From NCBI GenBank assembly GCA_902806575.1, contig CADCXD010000001.1, positions 1,860,001-1,924,000 on the forward strand: DNA of 64,000 nt. Reading direction: 5' to 3'. Origin of the DNA: Jackrogersella multiformis (Eukaryota; Ascomycota; Sordariomycetes; Xylariales; Hypoxylaceae). The translations under genes and the position numbers were made by a program. This document shows positions 45,200 to 56,603 of the stretch, one piece after another. A model generated the notes under the pieces. That model ran no database searches and was not told the DNA's origin. It saw only the letters and a list, made by a program, of their open reading frames with translations. The number at the start of each line of letters is the position of its first letter. Position 1 is the stretch's first letter.

Positions 45200-45959
45200 G
45201 ATGATGCTTTGCTCAGATGAAAGCTCTGTTCAGATGAAGTTCCCAAGAATATTTTGCGCCAGGAGGGATGAAAAAGGAAAAATAGCTTCCAAGGTTCGCA
45301 TGAAAATACCCCGAGTAGCCCCGCTTTGCTTTTCGAGCTGTCAATTGAGTTTCGTAGGTGGTACCTAGTACCTAGTGTAGGTAGATGTTTGATGTACCTT
45401 TTTGGGACTTTAGACCCTGCCCGGGTAACTTTAACTTTGGGTAGCTTTGGATATTAGGTAAATTAAACGGCTAAACCGATCTTTGTTTATAACGTAAATT
45501 AGGTAGCTACAAAGCCATCAGTATAGGAAGCAGAGAACTGACTGAAGATATATGAGAGTTGGATCGTTGAAAATTAGAGCAAGTCACAAGATCGCAAAAG
45601 TTGGCAAACATGTTCATATTCCTAGATCGTCATATGAGGTACCTGCCCACCTTAGCTAAGACCTAGGCTAGGTAACCTACGGCGCCCCCGCGATCAGCCG
45701 CTCCGAGGAATTGGCCGGGTTCCAAGCTTACCAGGCAGGAGCCCTGTACCTAACCGTCGATAACCCTTAGTACGATGGAAGTAATCCATACCTCCCTATC
45801 TACCTAGGTACCTAAATACCTAGTACCTACTAGGTAGGGTTAGGTATATAAATAGCTCTAATGAAAACCTTAGAAGTCAAACCCCCGCCTCCTTTTATTA
45901 ACAATCAATTACAGATTGACCTTCAAACCTTCATTCACCTCGTATTTATATACCACCAT
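45200..45959. other. Intergenic region with palindromic repeats
   Basis: Galactokinase promoter. A long TACCTAGGTACCTA-type cluster covers 45800-45849 and ends at a TATATAAATA element at 45845. No gene seen. Confidence 0.5.
45800..45849. repeat. Long TACCTAGG/CCTACTAGGTAGG cluster
   Basis: About 50 bases of alternating ACCTA/TAGGT units next to a TATA-like element. Confidence 0.65.
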
Positions 45960-47060
45960 TTTAACGAGTATGATTGCTTGGAGTGTTTAGACATATTCGA
46001 CCAGCTCACAATAAAGGATTAGTCGACTAAATTGATCCCAGCTTCAATGTTTCAAACAATACATTGAACTTCCATAAACGGGAATCGACTGAATGGAATG
46101 CCATGATATCATCCAAAAGACAGAAACGTCCAGGAACCACTGAAGATAGTAGCAATCGTCCAATTACTCATATCACGGTAAATGTGGTAAAGTCTTACTG
46201 CCTGGTGAGAAGACTTAAGTTGGCGAGCAAGAACATTCTTCAACGTCGCCATTCACCGCATACCGTTTCGGGTTCCGCGGATTTCGGTGACGTAGACCCC
46301 GCAGAAAGAAGCCATAGACGATTCTATGAGGCGGCCTAGACGCTTGGTTATCGACGATTGCTCTATGAAGAGATCTTTAAGAAACTTCATAAACTATAAG
46401 ACGAGATAAGCTTGATCATTAGACGACTCGCCGAGATACAATCTTGGGAAATAACAGCGGAATATGGTTCTATTAAGGGAGGTATCTATTATAAATCGTC
46501 TCTTCAGGACTTGCTAGTATTCTCGCATGTAACTAATTTACAGATTTGGTTTTCAAGAAATTTCAATTCCTTCCATCTAACAGGTAATGACTCGTTCCGA
46601 ACTTACAAGTTTGCTTTAACAGGCATAATTAGGTCTATGGTAACTGTTAATAGCATCCCTGGAGAAAACCACGTCTAGAATTTTATCTACTAAAATTACT
46701 AGTAAGACGATCTATATTCACTTAGCATCCTGCTTCTTGGTACAAGTCAGAGTTGGTCCGGCCTTTACTAACAACATATGATGCTTGGTATTTGATCCTA
46801 GATCAAATGCACGTTCTATTATCTTGGCTTCCTTTTTGGGCCAGCTCTACTAGGTTAAATATGTCGCATTCATCACGACTCGTTGACCTGCAAACACAAA
46901 CATTGTCAAGTTGTTTGGAAATTTATACTTAAGACGACATGGTTTGCTGTGGACATTATGGCTGCGTCTATGCTGTCGCGAACCAAGCTCTCCGTCTTAA
47001 AGGTCGTTATACATTACACTAAGTCGCTTTCGTTGCTTTACATTCAATTAAGGACGACTA
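45960..47060 (+). pseudogene. Decayed coding region, perhaps a former Zn2Cys6-type regulator
   Basis: Plus-strand pieces read as protein but stop often: RSHRRFYEAA, stop, TLGYRRLLYEEIFKKLHKL, stop, DEISLIIRRLAEI, and later HPASWYKSELVRPLLTTYDA continuing to a stop after SCLEIYT. The YEEIFKKLHKL...LIIRRLAEI segment recalls the helical linker after the zinc cluster of fungal binuclear-cluster regulators, and the Trp-rich stretch recalls their middle region. No intact Cys6 cluster is present. The identity is a weak inference; decay itself is better supported than the family. Confidence 0.3.
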
Positions 47061-47070
47061 AGCTACCGGT

Positions 47071-48744
47071 ATGGGCGTCGACATAGAGTCATCGGGCGGT
47101 TCAACCCTAGAAAACTATCCAGACGACAGCAGGGACTCACCGCTATCTTCTGATTATCCTGCTGATACCGAAAGGCTTGGGAGATGCAGACCCGATATCT
47201 TTTCCAACGGCTGGGTAGAGATGGGGTTCTGCGTCTCCGTCCTCGGTTCGATGATGATGTCAGAGTTTCTCATCAGTGGGTTTAGTGTACTCCTTCCGGT
47301 GCTCATTGAGGATACAGGCATCGATCCGGATAAGAGAACTTGGCCCGTTACCATATTCTCCCTGGTTACTGGCTCTTTGTTGCTGCCTTTCGGTCGACTT
47401 ACCGATATGTTCGGTGGCTTCCCGGTTTATTTCGGAGGAATCGTATGGCTGATGTTATGGGCTGTAGTCAGTGGTTTCAGCCGCACTTTGCCTATGGTCT
47501 TAGCAACACGGGCTCTCCAGGAAGTTGGAGCAGCCGCCTTTCTACCTGCTGGCATGACCCTACTCGGAACCAGTTACCGTCCCGGACCACGAAAGAATAT
47601 TGTATTTAGCTTATATGGAGGTTGTGCGCCGCTAGGGTTCTTCTTCGGCATTATTGTTGCTGGCCTCACCGGAGAATTCCTCTATTGGGGCTGGTATTTC
47701 TGGATCGCGTCCATATTGCTGGCCGTCTTATGTACCATCACCTTCTTCTGCGTCCCTCGCCAGTGTAAACGGGGTGACTGGTCTTTGATGGATTGGTGGG
47801 GCTGTCTGACGAGCGTGTCTGGTTTGAGCCTGCTCACATACGCCATTACTGATGCTTCTCGCGTCGACGGCCATTGGGCATCGCCTCAGATAATTGTCAC
47901 GTTTATACTAGGCGTCATTACTCTAGCAGCTTTCGTCTACGTGGAAGGCTGGATTGCAATCTCTCCCTTGCTCCCTTTCGACTTATTCGCTATTAAATTC
48001 ATCGGCCCGCTCTTCCTCGGCCTCTTCTTCGCGTGCGGCTGCTTCGGCATATACCTCTTCTACGCGAACTTTTAGTAAGACATGCTTCTAGATGCGACAT
48101 ACGGAGTTCTAGGACCTAATTGGCTAACAGTTAACAGTATCTAGACCGTTATTGAGGTCTCACCACTGATCGCTGCAGTTTGGTTCGCACCTCTGGCTGC
48201 CGGTGGAATCATCATCGCCCTCGTAGGTGGATTCATACTCCACCGTCTACCGGGCACTGTTTTACTCATCCTATCCGGCATAGGCTTTGTCCTCTGTGCC
48301 CTCATTTTCGCTCTCATACCCGAGAATCCTAACTACTGGGCGTGGGTTTTCCCAGCCATGGTGTGTTGTACGATAGGTATCGACATCGGTCTCAATGTCT
48401 GCTGTATTTACATCACTACGAGTGTCCCCAAACATCAACAGGGCCTAGCAGGAGCATGTATCAACGCCTTGGTGTTCCTAGGCATTAGCTTCTTCCTCGG
48501 CTGGGCCGACTTTGCAGTCCTCAGCAGATCGAGCGACAGGCTGAACGAGAGCTACAACGTTGCTTTCTGGTTAGCCGTTGGATGCGGCGCCGTGTACATC
48601 CTGCTTATCCTAGGGTTTGTCAGGATCGGTAGAGCGAAGAGCGACTTGACAGTGGAAGAGAAGGCTCGGCAACGAGAATCTAGTTCGGAAAATGAACAAT
48701 CAGGGTCAGAGGCAGCGAGCACTGCGCGAAAGGATAGTATGTAA
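47071..48744 (+). pseudogene. MFS transporter (14-TM, DHA2-like) interrupted by one nonsense codon
   Basis: Exon 1 is 47071-48074 and exon 2 is 48138-48744. The 63-bp intron (GTAAGA...AACAG) is the only GT-AG choice that keeps frame, yet the second exon then reads TAT ATC TAG ACC, a stop at codon 337 (48142-48144), before a perfectly good remainder. Total length is 536 codons. It has the first half of an MFS (LIEDTGIDPDKRTWPVT, GRLTDMFGG, FGGIVWLMLW) and the second half (PLIAAVWFAPLAAGG), with a Ser/Glu-rich cytosolic tail. All other acceptors shift the frame. The DNA otherwise shows no decay, so the change is recent, a strain allele, or a sequencing error. It likely exported or imported small molecules. 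Confidence 0.65.
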
Positions 48745-48922
48745 CTACCCAAGCAAATATTAGACACTTCAACGTAAGGTGACATGAATTAAAATATAAA
48801 TAACAATGTGAGAGTCACCAGATTACATTTACAAATACATACATCGTCTTTATTACCTGGGTCTGTCAATTTGACTACCTAACTCTGTAGGTATACAGTG
48901 TGAACATCTATAGTACTACAAC

Positions 48923-50743
48923 CTAACTCTGGGTAGCGTTATTTTTCTTCTGTTCTCTCGCGAGCTCGTGATCTCGTTTCTCCTTTCGCCACTGGACACC
49001 GTACTTCATGACTAGGAATATCATTGGCGAGAAAAGGACGTATATGCATCCAAGTATCGTAAACGCCCAGCCGATGCCAACCCCGTTTATCATGGGCCCG
49101 ATCACCGCAGTCGCCGCAGCACCAACTAAGCATCTGGTTAGGTTATTGCTCGCGGTGGCGGCCCCCGCGCTGCCGACGTTCACGTCGACGAGCAGCACGT
49201 TGATCGTATTGCTAAACCCGACTACCGCCCAGCCCAGCAAAAACAGGAGCACGCACGGCACGGCCACATGGGCGCGGTACTGGAACGCCCAGCCCCAGCC
49301 TAGTATGACGGCCGTGGTTAGGACAAGCATCGGAATGCCGATGTCGAGCCTCGCGCGCTCGATCGGAAACTCGGCCAGGTCCTGCTGCTTGCTGCGCTCG
49401 AAGGGGACGCCCAGCCGCTTGCAGTACCTCCGGTAGTTCCAGTTCATCAGCTTCCCGTTGACGACGGCGGCGCCCAGGCTGCCGCCGACCATGGGCAGGT
49501 ACATGAGCCCGATCTTGACCTCGTCGAAGCCGTAGTTCTCGGCCAGCTGCGTGGGCATGACCGTGGCCACGCAGTAGAAGCCCGTGAAGACGATGCTGCC
49601 ATACGAGAGCAGGATGAACATCTCCTTCTCCGCCAGGATGATGACCGACTTCCACACGTTGAACTTATTCAGCCGCAGGCTGCGCCGGGTCGACGTGCGC
49701 GACGCCGTGCGCGTCAGGGAGGCGCCGCCGGGCTGCGGCTTGCGTCTCTCGCGCCGCCGCCGCAGGCCGTCTTTGCACAGCTGCCAGAGCGTGCGGTAGG
49801 CCGGGTGCGGGCGGATCGACCCGTCTCCCACGATCTCGCGGCAGGTCTCCGGCAGGAAGAAGGCGTGGATGACGAAGACGAACCCGGCCAGTATAGCAAG
49901 GAGCCAGAAGATCCACCGCCAGCCGACAAATTGCGACAAGATGCCGCCTATGATGGGGCCAACCGCCGGCGCCAGAAGAATGGGCAGCGAGGTGTACCCG
50001 ACGTAGTGGCCCCTTTCGGCCGAAGTGATGGTGTCGGCGACGACCGCTTGGCAGAGCGCCACGGTCGTGCTGGACCCCGCGGATTGGAGCATGCGGAGGC
50101 CCAGCAGGGCTCCGTAGCTAGGCGCGAGGGCGCATCCGATGTTAGCACAGATGTATATGGTGAAGCAGATGAAATATGCCGGACGACGGCCGGCGGTATC
50201 GGCCAGCGAGCCGACGAACATCGGAGTCAGGCCTTGGAAAATCTATAGGTCGGCAGTCAGCGTTCTCGGTCCGACCCAGCGAATCATTCCTTCAAGCCCA
50301 CCAACACCACTACCCTAACGTACCATGTAAGTTGTCACAGTCAAGTTGATCTGGCTGACCGTGACATGGAACTCGTCCGCCAAGACATTGAGTGCGGGTA
50401 AGTAGATCTGGGCCGTCAGAGGGGAGAAGAATGCACCGATGGCGGCGCCGATCACGATTCCCCTTTTCTCCCAGTCCGTGAAGGCGGAGTAGTTGGGTCG
50501 TTGGTCCACGACGGGTTGCTCGCTAGGGGGCTCAGCATCAGCATCAGCATCAGCATCAGCATCAGCATCAGCATCAGCATCAGCATCGACATCGTCAAAG
50601 TCAGCTAGCGGACCGCCGCCATTCTCGCCCTCTTTCTCTGGCGATCTCGTGGCGCCACAGCCATCTTCGGAGTTCCGTTCCGCCGGGGAAGATTTGCTTT
50701 TGTCCTCAATGTCGTCGGTGGCGTGCGATGAGGTCTCTGACAT
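48923..50743 (-). CDS. MFS drug:H+ antiporter, 12-TM DHA1 type
   Basis: Exons 50743-50324 and 50242-48923 are joined by an 81-bp GT-AG intron at phase 0 (TTYM/IFQGLTPMFVGSLADT), giving 559 residues. The acidic, disordered N terminus of about 90 residues includes (DA)9. The first membrane half follows, with LTAQIYLPAL, then GSLADTAGRRPAY (MFS motif A) and LLAPAVGPIIGGILSQFVGWRW (DHA1 motif C). A large central loop has RRRRERRKPQ. The second half ends in a Lys/Arg-rich tail. Similar proteins (QDR, FLR1 and AQR1 families) extrude azoles, weak acids or polyamines. The central part is clearly GC-richer than the surrounding DNA. It is tail-to-tail with the damaged MFS gene, 178 bp apart, but belongs to a different MFS class. 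Confidence 0.92.
50533..50588 (-). repeat. CAGCAT hexanucleotide repeat coding (Asp-Ala)9
   Basis: About nine CAGCAT units on the plus strand encode alternating Asp-Ala in the cytosolic N terminus of the DHA1 transporter. Unit number is likely variable among strains. Confidence 0.85.
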
Positions 50744-52374
50744 GGCTTGGCAAAGCTAGGAATTAATACATAGATCGACGTCAGTTAGGTAAGTATAGCT
50801 TCTTGGAATTTTCGCCGAATACAGATCTTCTACCTAATCTGCATCGGATCGCCTCTATTTAAATACCTAGGAAAATAAATATCTCCCGATCTGGAGAGCA
50901 GCATTAAGTCGCCCGTAATATCCCTACGACGTCGTTAGCCGGTCTCGCTTTACCGGACTTCCGTTTATGGTTAAGCTTTCGGCAGTGAGGCATTGCCGCC
51001 GCCATTTAGGGTGGGTTTCCGGAGCCGAGAGCGGCTTTCGACCCCTGGTAAGCGTCCACGGAATGGTTGCCGGCTCGGGTCTTTTGGGGCCAATAACCAA
51101 ACTTAAGAAGTACAAAGGTTGATCTCACCTCCCAGGGCTGCCAGGTTGCCAGGATAGGAGTTAAAATACGCACGTACGGGGTGTCTGTCATTGGAAATTA
51201 ACGCACATTATGACTCACGACGTCAGATTAGTAGTTATCACGAGATGTCTTGTACCTGCGTGATGCATCGTTATGAGCGGCCGTTCAGTTTGACGTCAAC
51301 GGGTTATTAACCTAGGCCTTTTTTAACGGGAAGAGTAAATTACAGGAACGAACTTAGTGTCTTATTCCACCATATCAACTCCCGTGTCTAGTTCAAGGTT
51401 ATATGTGTTTGCCGAGTTTCTCGAGTTACTTTAGGTATCTTAGGTATCCAATGCTCAATATATCCATTATATATGTATTTCCTAACTTTGCGTTGATTTG
51501 TAACCAATGATTGTTTATCAATGAAGTCGTGACATATGTAACTGACTAAGGTATCTAATTTATAGAAAATAAATCTTTCTTATGTCAGGCGGAACTCCAG
51601 CTCTGCCTTACTCAAGGTACTCTGGATGTCCTATGCGTTATAGAACGCGTCGATGTATGTAGCTGCCATAGTCACATACGTTCTTCGGGCGTAAACAAGA
51701 TCATCATCATCATCATAGAAAATAAATTTATAGCAATAGTTGAACCATCGTTCGAGATTTCAAATAAAAAGGGGTTAATATAATATAACATGCACACAAG
51801 AACCTTCGAGATTAGAAATAATGGTAAGTGTTGGATTAACATGATCTAGTGATCACATAAGGTTACGTGCGTTCGTATGAGGTTGAATTTATTGATTACC
51901 TAGGTACCTACCTAGGTAAGTAGGTAGGTAAGGATGAAGTATGTAAATGTAGGTTACTAGCACTGGCTTGTGGCTATGATAAGTTTACCCTCATATACCA
52001 TCGAGGTAGTCGCGAAACCTTATTGGTTACCATAGCAACATGACTAACATAGCAACAGTAAGATATGTTGATTAAACCAAGTAATCATGAAATTGTCGTG
52101 GTTATGTGTGGTTAGGTCAATTATAGAGCGACTCGAATGTGAAAAACAAGTAAAGGCAGATGTAAAAGTTGACTTGGAACTTGGTAGACCGTAGCAACGG
52201 GCGTGGTGATGTATATGCGTACCTACCTAGGTACCTAGGGTAAGCAACAATTTTGCTCCTTTCGACATTAAACCATAACGATAGATAAATAAATGGACGG
52301 TACTAAGGAGAGAACCGAGAGGGAAGGAGGTAAGGGAAAAGGGAAAAGGGAAAAATGTGTGGGAAAATATTTGC
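50744..52374. other. Intergenic region, no gene seen
   Basis: Promoter of the DHA1 transporter on the left. A (ATC)n stretch lies at 51700-51717 and a TACCTAGGTAGGTAGG block at 51898-51933. Confidence 0.5.
51898..51933. repeat. TACCTAGGTA + tandem TAGG block
   Basis: ACCTAGGTACCTACCTAGGT followed by TAGG tandem units over 36 bases. Confidence 0.7.
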
Positions 52375-52492
52375 TACGTTCTAGACTCGAACCAAGCACC
52401 TTCATGGAAACCGAAATGGCAAAAGAAAACCCCGGAGCGGTGCTCCAGGCCCAGCCTCAGATCTTAGCGTCTGAGCTACTGCGCCCCCTCCC
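52375..52492 (-). other. tRNA-like element 1 (A box and B box, poor cloverleaf)
   Basis: On the minus strand, TAGCTCAGACGC fits a pol III A box and GGTTCGAGTCT fits a B box about 70 bases downstream. Between them are a hairpin CTCAGA/TCTGAG and a five-pair arm CTGGA/TCCGG with a seven-base loop whose middle would be ACC. The acceptor stem does not pair. It is more likely a tRNA pseudogene or tRNA-derived repeat than a working tRNA. Confidence 0.4.
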
Positions 52493-52598
52493 CTGCGCCT
52501 CACAACTTAAGCAGGTCGTCACTGTTTTTTTGTACGGCGACAGTAGACGTTGCTTAGGTTGTGAGCGTGTGGCAGGATCGTAAGGAATTTAATTTGCG

Positions 52599-52697
52599 GC
52601 TCCTTTTCAGGATTCGAACCCTCAACCTCGAGTCAACCCCGAGGGTCATTGGGCCCGTGCCGTGTCTGAGGCATTAACCAACTAAGCCATTTGTGTT
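52599..52697 (-). other. tRNA-like element 2 (strong A and B boxes, poor cloverleaf)
   Basis: On the minus strand, TGGCTTAGTTGG (52678-52689) is a near-perfect A box, with a D-arm closing TGGC/TGCC. GGTTCGAATCC (52610-52620) is a perfect B box. The 57-base gap is too long for a simple tRNA, the T stem has only three pairs and the acceptor ends do not pair. It lies about 130 bp from element 1 in the same orientation. Confidence 0.45.
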
Positions 52698-52699
52698 AG

Positions 52700-54208
52700 G
52701 CTATGTGTTGGTCTGCCGCTGTGGTGGGTGACGTGTTGTTTTTAATTATATACCTTGGTCCTTTAGTTCTTGACGCGTAGCTAGCTGCCAGCCGCCAGTA
52801 GCATTGACCAGGTTGGCGGACGACACATTGACTGCCTGCTTCCCCTAGATTCTTCATCAAGAGGACCGGCCGAGATTGGCTGTACCTGGTTAAAGAATCA
52901 TAATAAATGTTTTCGGATGATATTTAGGTACTTAGACACCTAGTCACGACAAAGTTGTCTCGCATCACTCGCATCACACCAGTCAATATTGACCCTGAAC
53001 TCATAGCTACAAAAAATTAAGCATCATTGGGGACTTAATGTATGGATCTTGCTAGGAGTATTTCACCGAGGTGATATAATCCCATCTTGCCAGAGATTGC
53101 TGCTAACATGATATTATTTTACCCATATACGTACACATACATCCAACCTAGATAGTTATATTTAGTAGATTTTATCCCTGAGTGACAAGGCTCTTATGAA
53201 CCAAGCTTTAGCATTAAATATGTCACGAAGCATACCTAGGTAGGTAGCTATTTTTGCATCAGATTCGCGATTCATCGATATGTGCTTAATCACAAAGCTT
53301 CCTCTTGGAATTTCCAAAACAACATAATGTTTCCTGTTATCTTCTATAGACAAAATTCCCTAGCGATGAATACATCTTTTGTTGGAAATTAAATATTATA
53401 AAGGACGGAAAACCTGGCTGATAGGACACTTCAACTGCCTAGATTAGGTACCTGGTTACATCGATAGTTAGGAAAATACCTAGGTAACTTCATGAGTAAA
53501 TAATATATACTATGACAAGTTAGGTCAAGTTGTATTACAGTGTTATTGTTTTCTATTGACTTGAGGCTTAAAATCTATCTAACCTAGCCACTTCTGCGGT
53601 TGTTATGTTTAAAAAAGTCTTAAACCTTTATATTTATTAATATATGCTATCCACGACATTAATGGATATTAAACACATCGGAGCAGTTACTAATATAAAC
53701 AAAACATATATAAATAACCTAGGTACCGCTAAAATAAAGTTACCTAGGTAGGTTCCCGCAGTTCAAGTTATTAATGATTACTAAAACTACCCGTATAATT
53801 CAAATAATAGGGGTAATTGGTGTATTCCCTTTAGTTAGGGGCTACGGCACATGGAAGCTCTTATGTTCTGCCTAGTCTCATAAAAACGCGTACATCCGTA
53901 GGTTAGAAGCTACGGCCGAGTCACATGTTTCTTGAGATGTTCGAGATCGGATTCATTAATTCAGAGCACATATATACAAAGACAGGCAACATATACCAAT
54001 AGCAACGCCGACTAATTCGCAAGGCTTCCACAATATGAATGCTTGATGCAAGTCGAAATTCACTTTTTGTTTCCTTTTTCCTCATCAGATGCAGCCTTTT
54101 TATGATGGCCCCTTTTTTTTCTTCAAGTGTCTCCTCAATGGTATTCGCAAATCAAACAATTCACAATTCGCCAACTGCCCATGCAATTAAGACATACGTA
54201 AAGCAAAA
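52700..54208. other. Intergenic region, no reliable gene
   Basis: AT-rich, with CCTAGGTACC near 53718 and TACCTAGGTAGG near 53741. A 63-codon minus-strand frame at 53162-53353 has no partner exons. Confidence 0.5.
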
Positions 54209-56603
54209 TTAACTGTGTACGCCACCAGTTCTGGTGCGCATAGTCTTTCTGCGCGCCTTATCCTTTTCTGTTTTCCAAGTCAGTAATCCTTACATAGACG
54301 AAATAGGGGCGACGATAGACATACCTCCATCCCATACTAGGAACTCATGCAAACCCGAGCCTGCAGGTACCATAGGTAAAACAGGCACCTTCTTATCTGT
54401 CATAACTTCTAAGAGAGCCGGGCCATCAGTGTTGATAAGCCATTCCAAGCTTTCCACTGTTTCCTCGGGTTTGATGAGTCTTCGATGCTGGATCCCCATA
54501 GCATCGGATAGCTTCATGAAATCCGGGTTCTTCTGGTGTGTATGGGCGTATCTGTCCTCGTAGAAAAGGTTTTGCCATTGAGTTACCATTCCTTGTTCCT
54601 CGTTATTTATGACAATGATTTTGACACCAATATTGAATTGCGCGGCGGTAGACAGTTCCGTGAGAGTCATGTTGAATGAAGCGTCGCCATCGATATCGAT
54701 CACAAGGGCATCAGGCCGAGCGACTTTAGCACCAATAGCAGCGGGAAGACCAAATCCCATGGTACCAAGACCTCCGGACGAAATCAGAGTTCGGGGATGT
54801 CTCCATCTGAAATGTTGTGCCGTCCACATTTGATGTTGACCGACTCCCGTAGAGATAATCGTATGTTGGCTTCGTTTAGCTGTCAGCTTGCTAAGCTCTT
54901 CGATAAGGATCTGCGGCTTGATCTTCCCTGGTCGTTCGGTACGCTCGAAGTCGGACATGGGCCATTTCGCTTTCCAAGCATTTATCTTATCAAACCACTC
55001 TTTACGATCTTCCATACTCTTTATGTTGATACTAGGAAGAAGTTGTCGCAGATTCGTCGCAACATCGCCCTCGATAGCTTCAGTTGCCTGTACAACTTTG
55101 TTAATATTCTTCGGCATGACCTCGAAATGCACGATACCGCCTCGACCTTCTGCAGCAGCCGCCTTAGCCGCAGGTGCGAATTTGGCCGTATTAAGGGTCA
55201 CGCGGTCATCGAAACGGGCACCAAGAGCAATGATGAGATCGGCCTCTTGCATTGTCATGTTCGCGAACGCGGAACCATGCATGCCGAGCATATAGAGCGA
55301 CTTCTCATCCAGCTCATCGAAAGCTCCGAGGCCGAGAAGGGTAGTAGTAACGGGTATCGAAGATTTATCAGCGAGCTCCTTGAGGACCTCCGGCCCACCA
55401 ATCGACGAGACGATACCTTGCCCGGCATAAATGACAGGCCTCTTTGCTTTGTTTACTAGATTAGCTACTCGAAGAAGGGAAGCTTGAAGCTGTTTCTGAG
55501 TAACCTCCATAGCGGCGCGTGACGCTGCGCTAGGTAAACCTGGAAGAGTAGATTCAGTAGGGATAGCTTTTCTTAAAATGCTCGCAGTAACATCCTTGGG
55601 AAGATCGACGAGCACGGGACCCGGACGCCCGCTAGTGGCAATATCGAAGGCCTCGTTAATTCTACGCGGCAACTCGGCAACGGTTTTTACCATTACATTC
55701 CACTTTGTACAAGCCCTCGATATTCCGATAACGTCTGCTTCCTGGAAGGCGTCGCTGCCAATAGCAGTAGTAGGAACCTGGCCGCAAAAAACAACCATAG
55801 GTGTACCGTCAGATAGGGCGTCTTGGATCGGCGTGATAACATTGGTGGCGCCAGGGCCAGATGTGACTAGGACCACACCGGGCTTCCCGGAGGCGCGCGC
55901 ATAACCCTCTGCCATATGCCCAGCACCTTGCTCATGCTTCGGCAAGATGAATTCGAAGTGTTTCGAGTTGTAGATGGCGTCGAACACTGGCAAGATAGCT
56001 CCACCGGGGTATCCAACTATGACTCATATTAGACATGAATTCCCATCTATGTCCAGTTAAAGTGCAACATACAGATGTGCTTAACGCCTCTTCGCAGCAT
56101 CATTTCGTGAAAAATCTCTCCTCCAGTCATCCCGACGAACCTGTGATTACCTGGTCAACTTTATGCACTCCAATGGAGGGAAAGGGGGGCGGGGGGGTGG
56201 TACATACGATTCGTCCATCTCGGGAGCTCGATGGTTGACCAAAGGTTGAACATGACTTCGGTCCTTTGCATCGGATGTATTAAACGTTGGAGCAGGTACC
56301 TCTCTAGGTTGGCTATATAGTTTTTCTATTAATGATGATGGTCAAGAGAAGTATGTATACCAAAATATGTATGCAAGGTAAATAGTGGCGGCGGCGAGTA
56401 TACATCAAAGTACCTAGGCAAAGAGGAAGATGAACATACACAATCGATTGGGCTGAAGTAGCTTGGTTCCTAACACCAGTAGGCCCATTCTTCTTGACCT
56501 GAATTGCTGAGGCTACAGGAGAAGTAATAAGGGAGCGATGTTGCTGTCGCGAAGCTTGAGCCAAAGCCTTGATGGCTCGGCTAGCATGTCGGGTACGAAG
56601 CAT
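54209..56603 (-). CDS. ilv2: Acetolactate synthase catalytic subunit, mitochondrial
   Basis: The five exons are 56603-56440, 56312-56208, 56140-56073, 56016-54325 and 54267-54209. The introns are 127, 67, 56 and 57 bp, all GT-AG, and the product is 695 residues. The N terminus is a mitochondrial targeting peptide rich in Arg/Ala/Ser (MLRTRHASRAIKALAQASRQ). It condenses two pyruvates, or pyruvate with 2-oxobutyrate, in valine and isoleucine synthesis. Motifs: KHIFGYPGGAILPVFDAIYN region, the catalytic Glu in PKHEQGAGHMAEGYARASG, the FAD-binding middle domain, and the ThDP motif GDASFNM to NNEEQGM. The last exon encodes EKDKARRKTMRTRTGGVHS, matching the family tail. It is the target of sulfonylurea-type herbicides; the conserved Pro near VLVDLPKDV is wild type. 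Confidence 0.97.

Noticed and set aside
49212..50248. Long antisense frames over the DHA1 transporter gene
   Set aside because: They arise from high GC at third positions of the real gene; composition is Arg/Ala/Gly-rich with no domain.
53162..53353. 63-codon minus-strand frame
   Set aside because: Starts at a non-ATG codon, overlaps a CCTAGGTA repeat and has no exon partner.
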